A stretch of 64,000 bases of DNA from CAZRCZ01 sp964598765. GTDB lineage: Bacteria; Sumerlaeota; Sumerlaeia; MVZB01; JAJFLK01. The notes beneath the pieces were generated by a model. It was not told the origin of the DNA, searched no databases, and worked only from the letters and a program-made list of their open reading frames with translations. Below, one piece after another: positions 17,789 through 25,524 of this stretch (positions are counted from its first letter, which is position 1; every line of letters begins with the position of its first letter). The stretch lies in assembly GCA_964598765.1 (NCBI GenBank), contig CAZRCZ010000013.1:1-64000 (forward strand), written 5' to 3'. The position numbers were made by a program, and so were the translations under genes.

Positions 17789-19570
17789 TCAAGGATGCGC
17801 ATGGAACGGCCAGACCAGCGGCGTGACCGCCACGGTCGTCGCCCACATGACCAAATTCAGCGGAATCCCGATTCGGAAATAATCCGAGAAGCGATAGCCG
17901 CCGGGTCCCATCACCATCAAATTCGTCTGATAGCCGATCGGCGTGGAAAAACTGGCCGAAGCCGCCATCATGACGGTGATGACGAACGGCATGTAATCCA
18001 CGCCCAAATTCTGCGACGTGGTGAAGGCGATGGGAAACACCAGCGCGGCGGCGGCGTTGTTGCCGATCACCTCGGTGAAAAGCATCGTCACCCCGTAGAT
18101 CATCGCAAGGGTCGGCCAAGGGTTGCCGCCCGACATGGCGATCAAATGATCGGCAAGAATTTTTGCCGCTCCGCTTTTATCCAGCGCGCGGCCGATGCCG
18201 AACGCCCCGGCGATCACCATGAGCAACTGCCAATCCACGCTCTTGCGCGCCTCGTTACCGGAGATGCAACGGGTCCCGATCATGATCCCCGCCGCAAGCA
18301 TCGCGGCGATCAACATGCTGATCCATCCGAGCGCGACGGCGACGATCATGACCGCAAAAACGCCCAGCGCGACCCACATTTTATCGTGGCTCGGCGGAGT
18401 CGAATCCTCGATCCGACTGACGAGAAAAAAATCCCGGTTGTTGCGATTTTGATCCACGAACGAAGGATGCGCCTCCAAAAGAAGCACGTCGCCGGCCTCC
18501 AGAACGATGTCGCCGATCTTTTTTTGAACCCGGCGTCCATGGTGGGCGACCGCAATGACCGCCGCGTTGTATTGCGTGCGGAATCGTCCCTCGCGTATTG
18601 TCCGCCCGATGACGGGACAGGTGTTGGAGACCACCGCCTCGACAAGACAACGGTGCGAACGAGGAGCATCGAGCTTGAAAACTTGATCCGTCGCCGGAGT
18701 CAAGCCGCGAATCTTCTGCAAATCCACCACCGATTCGACGATTCCGGCAAAGACGAGGCGATCCCCCGCGCGCAAACGCTCCTGCGGACCGACGGCGACC
18801 AGAACGTCTCCCTCCCGGTCAATCTCCACCAAAAACATTCCGGGCAAATGACGCAAGCCGGCGGTCTCGACCGTCTGGCCGACCAGCGGGCTGGCGGCCT
18901 CAACGACCATTTCCACCGTGTATTGGCGCGGATCGGCGAGCTGGTTCATGATCGGGATGCGATCCGGAAGCAACCATCGGCTGAAAATCAGCATATAGGC
19001 CAACCCGGCAAGAGCGCACGGAATCCCGACCCAAGTGATGTCAAAGAAATGAAGCCCCGCCGATTTCTGCGTTTGGATCAAGAGGCCGTTGACGACCAGA
19101 TTGGTGCTCGTGCCAATGAGCGTGATCGTTCCTCCGAGAATTGCGGCGTAACTCAGCGGAATCATCAGCTTTGAGGCGGAAAGTTTGTATTTCTTCGCCC
19201 AGTCATTGATGACCGGAACCATGATCGCCACCAGCGGCGTGTTGTTGATGAACGCGCTCAAGGCGATGGTCGGGATCATTAGCCGGATTTGCGCGGCAAT
19301 AATGGATTTGGGACGGCCTAATAAATATTGCGTCACCAATCCGATGCACCCGGTTTCGCGCAGGGCGGCGGCGACTGGAAAAAGAATGGCGACCGTCAAC
19401 ATCCCTTCGTTGCTGAATCCTGCGAAGGCATCGGCGGGTTTCAGAACGCCGAACGTCAGAAGGATGGCCAGTCCCCCGAGAGCGATCAGGTCCCGGCCGA
19501 TGTTGGTCGTCGCCATGGTGAGTAGAATTCCAACCATGACCGCAACGGTCATCCAAGCTTGCCAAGTCAT
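17789..19570 (-). CDS. SLC13/DASS-type permease with central RCK-C domains
   Basis: A 593-residue secondary transporter. Membrane segments occupy the first third (MTVAVMVGILLTMATT, LIALGGLAILLTFGVL) and the last third. Two soluble TrkA-C (RCK-C) domains lie between, about residues 215-295 (FLVEIDREGDVLVAVGPQERLRAGDRLVFAG) and 305-385. Family signatures include SAFINNTPLVAIMVPVI and the C-terminal GYQTNLMVMGPGGYRFSDY. Proteins of this architecture include the sulfate carriers of the SAC1/SLT type as well as transporters of other anions. The immediate downstream sulfotransferase (16 bp, same strand) favours sulfate as substrate, but this is inference from context. Confidence 0.85.
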   Translation of the reverse strand: MTWQAWMTVAVMVGILLTMATTNIGRDLIALGGLAILLTFGVLKPADAFAGFSNEGMLTVAILFPVAAALRETGCIGLVTQYLLGRPKSIIAAQIRLMIPTIALSAFINNTPLVAIMVPVINDWAKKYKLSASKLMIPLSYAAILGGTITLIGTSTNLVVNGLLIQTQKSAGLHFFDITWVGIPCALAGLAYMLIFSRWLLPDRIPIMNQLADPRQYTVEMVVEAASPLVGQTVETAGLRHLPGMFLVEIDREGDVLVAVGPQERLRAGDRLVFAGIVESVVDLQKIRGLTPATDQVFKLDAPRSHRCLVEAVVSNTCPVIGRTIREGRFRTQYNAAVIAVAHHGRRVQKKIGDIVLEAGDVLLLEAHPSFVDQNRNNRDFFLVSRIEDSTPPSHDKMWVALGVFAVMIVAVALGWISMLIAAMLAAGIMIGTRCISGNEARKSVDWQLLMVIAGAFGIGRALDKSGAAKILADHLIAMSGGNPWPTLAMIYGVTMLFTEVIGNNAAAALVFPIAFTTSQNLGVDYMPFVITVMMAASASFSTPIGYQTNLMVMGPGGYRFSDYFRIGIPLNLVMWATTVAVTPLVWPFHAHP

Positions 19571-19686
19571 TCGTCTTCCTCAGCGGTTCAAACACAAGAT
19601 CATGACAGAGAGGGATTAAGACTTCAACAACGGGATAAAATGGGTCTGCTTGATCAAGCGAGGAGAAGCCGTGAGAAGATTTCCCG

Positions 19687-20658
19687 CTATTCAAGCGGCA
19701 CGTTGCCAACGTCGGAGGGCGCGTTGACCGGATTTGGACGCGCGGCAGTTCCTCCCGGCAAAGCGACAATTTTGCCTCCGCCGGAAACCGACTCGCCCGG
19801 CGGATGATCCGTGCTCACGATCTGCGCGCCGCTGGCCATGGCCGACGCGACGCGCTTGCCGGCGCCATCGGTGAGTTCCTCGCCGGGATCGGCATCGGCC
19901 CGTGTCCGAATCCAATAGCCTTCCTTGACCAAATTCTGAATTTTTTCGACGTTCGGAAAATCCTCCACCATCACGGCGCAATCGGCGCGATCCGGAGACG
20001 AACGGACAAACATGGCTCGCCCCTCCAGCACAGGGCGGTCCTTGACGTAAACCTCCCGATCTTTCCCCTGATCGTGAACAATGAAAAAAACCTTGCCCCG
20101 TGAGGCATCTAAGAGAGGCCAACCTCGCCTCCGCACCGCTTCGGTCAAGGTCGGAGCATCTCCCCGCACGTCGTCGGGCGTGATGAGATGTTTGGCGTCA
20201 AAGGCGGCGCGAATTTCCGCGTCGAGCCGGTCGGCGGCTTGCGCGTCGAAATCCAGCAAGGTCTTGTCAAGAGGCCGCCCCTCCTCTTTAATCTCGCACA
20301 AAAACGAAATCGGGACGTGACGCGGATGAGCGTCCGACCAACGCCGAACCGTCTGAAGACAATCGGATAACAAGGGACAGGAGGAATTGTCGTCCAATCG
20401 CGGAACGTGAAAGACGCGCCAACCGTCGGCCTTGTAATGAAGATCAAGTTCCAAGCTCCGAACTCCGGCGTCGAGCTGTTGGTCCAACGGCAGATGCGCG
20501 TAATCCCATTGCCGCGCCGGATGCGTCGGGGATTTGCGGAGATGATAGCTGTTGTGCGTCCCGATGACTTGGATTTGATTCATCCGCAAATCTTTGCCGT
20601 CTTGCGCGAAACCGGAACTTGCCGCAAGCAGACACATGAAGCTCAAAATCAAACGCAT
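19687..20658 (-). CDS. Secreted Ca2+-dependent phosphoinositide phospholipase C-like protein
   Basis: A 323-residue exported protein with signal peptide MRLILSFMCLLAASSGFA followed by QVIGTHNSYHLRKSP, the first catalytic histidine block of PLC-like TIM-barrel phosphodiesterases. A second catalytic-region motif is GVRSLELDLHY, then WRVFHVPRLDDNSSC. The pattern fits the bacterial calcium-dependent PI-PLC family rather than the glycerophosphodiester family. It would act in the periplasm or outside. Its gene starts 12 bp after xseA on the same strand and may be read with it. Natural substrate unknown. Confidence 0.8.
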   Translation of the reverse strand: MRLILSFMCLLAASSGFAQDGKDLRMNQIQVIGTHNSYHLRKSPTHPARQWDYAHLPLDQQLDAGVRSLELDLHYKADGWRVFHVPRLDDNSSCPLLSDCLQTVRRWSDAHPRHVPISFLCEIKEEGRPLDKTLLDFDAQAADRLDAEIRAAFDAKHLITPDDVRGDAPTLTEAVRRRGWPLLDASRGKVFFIVHDQGKDREVYVKDRPVLEGRAMFVRSSPDRADCAVMVEDFPNVEKIQNLVKEGYWIRTRADADPGEELTDGAGKRVASAMASGAQIVSTDHPPGESVSGGGKIVALPGGTAARPNPVNAPSDVGNVPLE

Positions 20659-20670
20659 GCTGAAAGCCCC

Positions 20671-22104
20671 TTACTCCTCTATGTCGAAAAGCTCGCTCAT
20701 GTTGGGCAAAGCCGCAACGCGCCACTTCCCCCCGTCGGAATGGACGTTCAGCGTTTGACCGACTCGGACTTGATCGGGGCCGGTGACGATTCGCTTGTCC
20801 TTGAGCGTCGTGATAAAACTGAACCCCCGGCGCAGAACCGCGGGAGGACCGAGCGATTCCAAACGATCGCGCAATCCTTTGACGCCGAGCTTTTCCTCGT
20901 TCAAGCGGCGAGCCATCGCTTGCTTGAGCCGGACGTGAAATTGGCTTAACAATCCGGCGGCGTATTTGAGACGGGGCAACCAACGCAGATCGGGACGCGC
21001 CGTCGAAAGGCGCAGTTGAAGATTCTCAAGTAAAGTCCTCGCGCGGTTTCGATTTCTCTCCGCCGCTCCTTCAAGCCGTCCGGTCAGATCGTCAATTTTT
21101 TGAAGCGTAGCCGCAAGACGCTCCAGCGGACTTCTCATCCCCCACGAAGCCGCGCAGGCTTGAAGGGCGACCCGCTTGGAGTCAAGCTGATCCTCCATGG
21201 CGCGATCCATCGAGCGATGCGTCCGCGCCAGATTCCGCGCAAGCTCCTCATGATTGGCGGTGACGATTTCCGCCGCCGCAGACGGGGTTGGCGCGCGAAG
21301 ATCGGCGGCGAAATCGCTCAGCGTCGTGTCGGTCTCATGTCCCACGGCGGAGACGATGGGAATTTCGCAACGGGCGATGGCGCGAACGACTCGCTCGTCG
21401 TTAAACGCCCAAAGGTTTTCGAGCGATCCCCCGCCCCGTCCGGCGATGATGACTTCGCTCCGGCCATGCCGCTCCAACCGCTCGATGGCGCGGACGATTT
21501 CAGCGGGGGCGGTGTCCCCCTGCACGGCGCACGGCGAAAGATAAATCTCCAGTCCTCCGGCGCGACGGGAGAGGACGTTGAGCATGTCGCGTAGAGCCGC
21601 GCCCGTGCCGGACGTGACAATGCCGATCGCGCGCGGGAAACGGGGCAAAGGCTTTTTTCGAGCGGGATCGAATAGCCCCTCGGCCTTGAGCTTGTCGCGC
21701 AGTTCGAGGAAGAGACGCATGAGGTCGCCAAGCCCCGCCTCGCGCGCCGATTCCATGATGATTTGATATTCGCTCCGCGCCGTGTAAGCCGACACGCGAC
21801 CGCCGATTTCAATCTTTTTCCCGTCGGCGAGTTTTATCTTCAACGATGCGAGCGTGGATCGAAAGCAGACGACATTGATCGCGGCGTCGGCGTCCTTGAG
21901 GACAAAATAAGCATGGCCGGAACGGGGGACTCGGTAATTGGAAACTTCCCCCTCGACGCACACCCTCCCGATTTCGCCCTCCAGAAGTCGCGCGATTTTC
22001 TGGCTCAGTTCGGAAACGGTGAGCGGACGTTTTGGGCGAGCCGAAGCATCGCTTTGCTTCTCTTCTCGCGGCGGGGCGGACATGGGGCGCGAACGGCGGA
22101 TCAT
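20671..22104 (-). CDS. xseA: Exodeoxyribonuclease VII large subunit
   Basis: Large subunit of the single-strand-specific nuclease ExoVII. An N-terminal OB-fold (VCVEGEVSNYRVPRSGHAYFVLKD, about 45-110) leads to the catalytic region with GIVTSGTGAALRDML, IIAGRGGGSLENLWAFNDE and VSAVGHETDTTLSDFAADLRAPTPSAAAE, all diagnostic of XseA. A coiled-coil follows, then a C-terminal segment with LRRGFSFI. At 477 residues it is slightly longer than usual. The small subunit gene xseB, often adjacent, is not seen nearby. Its start overlaps the end of pgsA by ATGA, suggesting coupled translation. Confidence 0.95.
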   Translation of the reverse strand: MIRRSRPMSAPPREEKQSDASARPKRPLTVSELSQKIARLLEGEIGRVCVEGEVSNYRVPRSGHAYFVLKDADAAINVVCFRSTLASLKIKLADGKKIEIGGRVSAYTARSEYQIIMESAREAGLGDLMRLFLELRDKLKAEGLFDPARKKPLPRFPRAIGIVTSGTGAALRDMLNVLSRRAGGLEIYLSPCAVQGDTAPAEIVRAIERLERHGRSEVIIAGRGGGSLENLWAFNDERVVRAIARCEIPIVSAVGHETDTTLSDFAADLRAPTPSAAAEIVTANHEELARNLARTHRSMDRAMEDQLDSKRVALQACAASWGMRSPLERLAATLQKIDDLTGRLEGAAERNRNRARTLLENLQLRLSTARPDLRWLPRLKYAAGLLSQFHVRLKQAMARRLNEEKLGVKGLRDRLESLGPPAVLRRGFSFITTLKDKRIVTGPDQVRVGQTLNVHSDGGKWRVAALPNMSELFDIEE

Positions 22105-22727
22105 TTAATGTCTTCGCGGATCAAATCCCAATTTTTCCGCACGTAGAGCCAGCCGGAAAAAATCGTCAACACGACGCAGAAAAACATCATGAAATTGAGC
22201 GTGAGAATAAGCCACCACTCCAAACCCCATCTCTTGACCACGACGCTCTCCCATTGACCCGTAAGATTCAAAATGTCCCGCGCCGTAAGAAACACCAGCG
22301 CGGTGATGATCGTCGCCATTTGCGAGATCGTCTTGTTCTTCCCCCAACGGTCGGCGGCGAGGATTTTGCCGTGCTCGGTCGCCAAGGTCCGCAATCCCGT
22401 GATCAAAAATTCCCGGCAAAGAATCAGAATGACCATCCATGACGGAAAGAGACCCAGTTCGACCATTCCCACAAATCCCGCCATGACGATGAGCTTGTCG
22501 GCAAGGGGATCGAACAGTTTTCCGAAATTGGAGTGCCAGCCGTGCCGACGCGCCAGAACACCGTCGTAGTAATCGGTGATCGCCGCGCCGATGAAAATCA
22601 ACAAGGCCGAAATGCGGCAAACGGGTTTGACCGCGTCCGGAAAACGCAACGATTCCGGCAGAAGCGCGACAACGAACAACGGGACAACGGCAACCCGGCT
22701 GAGGGTCAGCTTGTTGGAAAGATTCAT
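22101..22727 (-). CDS. pgsA: CDP-diacylglycerol--glycerol-3-phosphate 3-phosphatidyltransferase
   Basis: Makes phosphatidylglycerol phosphate for membrane phospholipid synthesis. The CDP-alcohol phosphotransferase signature D-x2-D-G-x2-A-R-x8-G-x3-D-x3-D is complete in the stretch DYYDGVLARRHGW...FGKLFDPLAD at about residues 52-77. Several membrane helices are visible, including LTLSRVAVVPLFVVALL at the N-terminus and a C-terminal FMMFFCVVLTIFSGWLYV. At 208 residues the size is normal. The gene overlaps xseA by four bases and follows a small membrane-protein gene by seven bases, so the three form a minus-strand operon. Confidence 0.93.
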   Translation of the reverse strand: MNLSNKLTLSRVAVVPLFVVALLPESLRFPDAVKPVCRISALLIFIGAAITDYYDGVLARRHGWHSNFGKLFDPLADKLIVMAGFVGMVELGLFPSWMVILILCREFLITGLRTLATEHGKILAADRWGKNKTISQMATIITALVFLTARDILNLTGQWESVVVKRWGLEWWLILTLNFMMFFCVVLTIFSGWLYVRKNWDLIREDIK

Positions 22728-22734
22728 CGTCGGC

Positions 22735-22920
22735 CTAAAAGAAAACGGAAAATAGCTGGTAAGCCCAAATGGCGGTGAAAATGATGATGATCCATCCCCA
22801 CCCTTTACCGTATCGGACCAACGCCCACACGCCGAAGAAAAAGAAGATGACCGCGATGGCCGAATCGTAAAGCCGGCTCCCCGTGAAGGGGACCGTGTTG
22901 CTTAAAATGGGGATGTTCAT
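22735..22920 (-). CDS. Small two-helix membrane protein
   Basis: A 61-residue protein from ATG 22920 (MNIPILSNTVPFTG). It has two hydrophobic helices, YDSAIAVIFFFFGVWALV and GWIIIIFTAIWAYQLFSVFF, separated by a short basic turn RYGKGWG. No recognised family. It lies seven bases before pgsA in the same direction and is probably the first gene of the pgsA-xseA operon. An in-frame ATG at 22962 would add 14 polar residues. Real coding is supported by operon spacing and clean helix pattern rather than homology. Confidence 0.6.
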   Translation of the reverse strand: MNIPILSNTVPFTGSRLYDSAIAVIFFFFGVWALVRYGKGWGWIIIIFTAIWAYQLFSVFF

Positions 22921-23030
22921 GGGAAAATCCGTTTCCTCGATGACAGAGTCCGTTTCACGCAATGTCAGTTTACAGGATTATGTTCCAATTTGCCAAGACA
23001 TCCCGGATGGATTGCCTCGCTGATTCGCCG

Positions 23031-23078
23031 TTGACCCTCTTCGGGGAGTGGTATTACGATTACTGGAATCGTAATACC
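23031..23078 (+). promoter_or_regulatory. Promoter with overlapping perfect palindromic operator for cbiM
   Basis: A 12-bp perfect inverted repeat, GGTATTACGATT (23050-23061) and AATCGTAATACC (23067-23078) with spacer ACTGG. It overlaps a likely -10 TACGAT (23055-23060) whose -35 is TTGACC (23031-23036). The outer half-sites GTATTAC-N13-GTAATAC have the geometry of nickel regulator NikR operators (six- to seven-base half-sites in a 27-28 bp site). Binding here would block RNA polymerase. NikR identity is inference; the palindrome is plain. Confidence 0.75.
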
Positions 23079-23126
23079 GAGGACCGTTCCATAGCACGGC
23101 TTCGGATCGAGGCGAGGCACGGAAAA

Positions 23127-23801
23127 ATGCACATCCCCGACGGAATTCTGAACGGCGGCATCTGCGCTGGCGGATACGCGGTCTCGGTTTCGGTCTGCGG
23201 TCTGGCCGTGGCAAAAGCCGACCGTGTTCTGGCTGAAAGGGAAACGCCCTTGCTCGGAGTTTTGGCCGCGTTTATTTTCGCCGCCCAAATGCTTAATTTC
23301 CCGATACCCGGAGGCACGAGCGGCCATTTCTTAGGGGCATTGATTGCCGCGATTTTGATCGGCCCGCTGAACGCCTGTTTGGTCATGAGCGTCGTGCTCG
23401 CGATTCAATGTCTTTTTTTTGCCGATGGAGGTCTGACGGCGCTGGGGGCCAACATTTTTAATATGGGCATCGGGAGCGCCTTCGGAGGTTACGCCGTTTT
23501 CGCGTTTCTGAAGGCGGTCGCGCCTCGATCACGCGCGGGATTCTTGTTCTCGGCGGCGTTGGCGGCGTGGGTTTCCGTGGTGGTCGGCTCGTTCTTGTGC
23601 GCAGGGGAATTGGCGCTTTCCGGCGCGATTCCGGGTCGAATCGTCTTCCCCGCGATGGTTGGCGTCGGCGGACTGATCGGCGTCGGCGAAGCCGCCATAA
23701 CCGTTTCCGCGCTTTCCCTCATTCTCGCTTCGCGCCCCGATCTCATCGCCGCTTGGTCCGAAAATGAATCATCGCCCATCATCGAGGTTGCCCGGCCATG
23801 A
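23127..23801 (+). CDS. cbiM: Energy-coupling factor nickel/cobalt importer, substrate-binding membrane protein CbiM
   Basis: Metal-binding S component of an ECF-type Ni2+ or Co2+ importer. ATG 23127 is chosen because the family needs the mature N-terminus MHIPDGIL, whose Met1 amine and His2 bind the metal. Other family blocks are FPIPGGTSGHFLGALIAAIL, LVMSVVLAIQCLFFADGG, ALGANIFNMGIGSAFGGY and SFLCAGELALSG. About six to seven membrane helices, 224 residues, normal length. First gene of a tight operon: it overlaps the CbiN/Q fusion gene by four bases. A palindrome 49 bp upstream probably controls it. Cobalt could serve the B12-dependent MetH also encoded here, but the NikR-like operator favours nickel. 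Confidence 0.93.
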   Translation: MHIPDGILNGGICAGGYAVSVSVCGLAVAKADRVLAERETPLLGVLAAFIFAAQMLNFPIPGGTSGHFLGALIAAILIGPLNACLVMSVVLAIQCLFFADGGLTALGANIFNMGIGSAFGGYAVFAFLKAVAPRSRAGFLFSAALAAWVSVVVGSFLCAGELALSGAIPGRIVFPAMVGVGGLIGVGEAAITVSALSLILASRPDLIAAWSENESSPIIEVARP

Positions 23802-24799
23802 AGAAGAAGAGGCATTTGTTCTTGATTGGCTTTCTCGGAGCGTCTGTTTTGTTGGCGACCTTCGTTGCCCCGTTCGCGTCGTCGGCTCCCAATGGATGGG
23901 AGAAAATTGCGCGGAGATCTGAGGGGAATCCCGGCAGAGCGAAGCTCGGAGTTTGGAGCCACGCCCCGTTCTCCCAATACCTTGCTCCCGGATTTCAAAA
24001 TCAGAGAAGCGCAACAGCCATGGCCGGAATGGTGGGTACGCTTCTGGTTTTCGTCGTCGCATTGGGATTGAGTCGAGCGTTAGTCAAATTTCGCCACCGA
24101 AACGGGACGACGAATCGCCTGAATTCTCCGCTCACGCGATTGGACGCGCGCGCGAAGATCGTAACCTTCGTGGGTCTGATCGTGGCCTGCGTAAGCTCGC
24201 CTGCCGATGCTTATCCGACATTCGCGGGATTTTCTTTCTTCTTGGTGGCGGTGATGCTTCTTGGAAGGATCGAAATTACTTTCGTGCTTCGGCGCTTGTT
24301 CACTCTGCTCCCCATTATCGCTGTCATGACGGCCTCGCTGGCTTGGTCGGGAACAGGGACGGGATTCTGGATTGGAGCGATGGTCAAAGCCGCCATCGGC
24401 TTGATCGCGGTGGTCCTCCTTTCCGCGACGACCTCGCCCAGCGAATTGCTTCACGGCTTTGAGCGCCTGAAGGTTCCCTCCCCGCTCATTCTCACGGCGG
24501 CAATGGCGCACCGCTATATGGAAACCCTGATGGATGAAGCCGCGCGGATGAAGCGCGCGCGCGACAGCCGCGCCCACGGCGGGCGTTGGCTCTGGCAAGT
24601 CAAAATCGTCGGCCAGATGATCGGCGCTCTTTTTCTTCGCGCTTACGAGCGCGCCGAGCGAATTCATCTCGCCATGCTCGCGCGAGGATGTTCGGGGCGT
24701 TTGCCCCGTTCCGCTCCGGCTCGCTTGCGCCCGAGGGATTATTTCTTCACCGGAGCAACTCTCTCGTTCTTGGCGGTTTTGCGGCTCGCGGTTCGATGA
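23798..24799 (+). CDS. PDGLE(CbiN-like)-CbiQ fusion, ECF transporter membrane subunit
   Basis: A 333-residue fusion. Residues 1-about 95 are a CbiN/PDGLE-like module: an N-terminal helix FLIGFLGASVLLATFVAPFA, a PDGLE-like segment SAPNGWEKIA, and a second helix MAGMVGTLLVFVVALGLS. Residues about 105-333 are the transmembrane coupling protein CbiQ, beginning LNSPLTRLDARAKIV and carrying the coupling helices with the Ala-Arg-Gly motifs that contact the ATPase: MKRARDSRAHGG and AMLARGCSGR. In most genomes these are separate genes. Start overlaps cbiM (ATGA) and the end overlaps cbiO (ATGA), so the three proteins are translationally coupled. Confidence 0.85.
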   Translation: MKKKRHLFLIGFLGASVLLATFVAPFASSAPNGWEKIARRSEGNPGRAKLGVWSHAPFSQYLAPGFQNQRSATAMAGMVGTLLVFVVALGLSRALVKFRHRNGTTNRLNSPLTRLDARAKIVTFVGLIVACVSSPADAYPTFAGFSFFLVAVMLLGRIEITFVLRRLFTLLPIIAVMTASLAWSGTGTGFWIGAMVKAAIGLIAVVLLSATTSPSELLHGFERLKVPSPLILTAAMAHRYMETLMDEAARMKRARDSRAHGGRWLWQVKIVGQMIGALFLRAYERAERIHLAMLARGCSGRLPRSAPARLRPRDYFFTGATLSFLAVLRLAVR

Positions 24800-25503
24800 A
24801 CAACGGCAAGATCGTCCAGATACGGTCCCTCTCGTTTGCTTATCCGACGGGAAAATCCGCGCTCGAGGATTTTTCTCTCGAAATTGAGCGAGGCGAAAAG
24901 ATCGGCGTCATCGGAGCCAACGGCGCGGGCAAATCCACGCTCTTGCTTCATTTGAACGGCATTTTGGCGGGGAAAGGGGAAATCTCGGTCGGCGGATTGA
25001 AGGTGGAAAAGAAAAATTTCAAAACCATTCGACGGATGGTGGGACTGGTTTTTCAAAATCCCGATGACCAGTTGTTTTGCCCGACAGTGGGAGAAGATGC
25101 CGCGTTCGGACCGAGAAATCTGGAGTTGTCCGAAGACGAAGTCGCCCGGCGAGTCAAAACAAGCCTCTCCTCCGTCGGTATGGCGGGATTCGAGAGACGG
25201 AGCGCCGTGCATCTGAGCGTCGGCGAAAAGCGCCGCGCCGCCATTGCGACGGTTCTTGCCATGGATGCGGAGCTGATCGCGTTGGACGAGCCGACGAGCA
25301 ATCTGGACCCGAAGGGACGAAGGGAAATCATTCAGTTGTTGAAGGATTTGGGCCGGACTCAGATAGTAGTCACGCATGACCTCGGCTTGGTCCGCGACCT
25401 TTGCGACCGGGTCGTTCTTCTCAAGCAGGGACGCAAGGCCGCCGAGGGAAAACCGGAAGCAATCTTGTCCGACGAATCGCTTCTTGAATCTTGCGGTCTT
25501 TAA
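24796..25503 (+). CDS. cbiO: ECF nickel/cobalt transporter ATPase CbiO
   Basis: ATP-binding subunit that powers the CbiM/CbiQ importer. The 235 residues contain Walker A GANGAGKSTLLLHLNG (about 37), the Q-loop FQNPDDQLFCPTVGEDAAFG typical of CbiO, the ABC signature as HLSVGEKRRAAIA, Walker B AELIALDEPTSNLD and the switch histidine VVTHDL. Ser-Val-Gly-Glu replaces the more usual Ser-Gly-Gly-Glu. ATG 24796 overlaps the stop of the CbiN/Q gene. An upstream in-frame extension into cbiQ is a shadow. Confidence 0.95.
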   Translation: MNNGKIVQIRSLSFAYPTGKSALEDFSLEIERGEKIGVIGANGAGKSTLLLHLNGILAGKGEISVGGLKVEKKNFKTIRRMVGLVFQNPDDQLFCPTVGEDAAFGPRNLELSEDEVARRVKTSLSSVGMAGFERRSAVHLSVGEKRRAAIATVLAMDAELIALDEPTSNLDPKGRREIIQLLKDLGRTQIVVTHDLGLVRDLCDRVVLLKQGRKAAEGKPEAILSDESLLESCGL

Positions 25504-25524
25504 CCGTCCAACCTATTTTCACTC

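Noticed and set aside
17768..19174. Plus-strand frame of 468 codons
   Set aside because: Antisense of the SLC13-type transporter; composition is Asp/Arg/His-rich shadow.
22962..23126. Longer N-terminus of CbiM
   Set aside because: It would cover the promoter and palindrome and hide the metal-binding MH N-terminus.
22930..23126. Cobalamin riboswitch upstream of cbiM
   Set aside because: No B12-box sequence seen; the leader is short and taken up by the palindrome.
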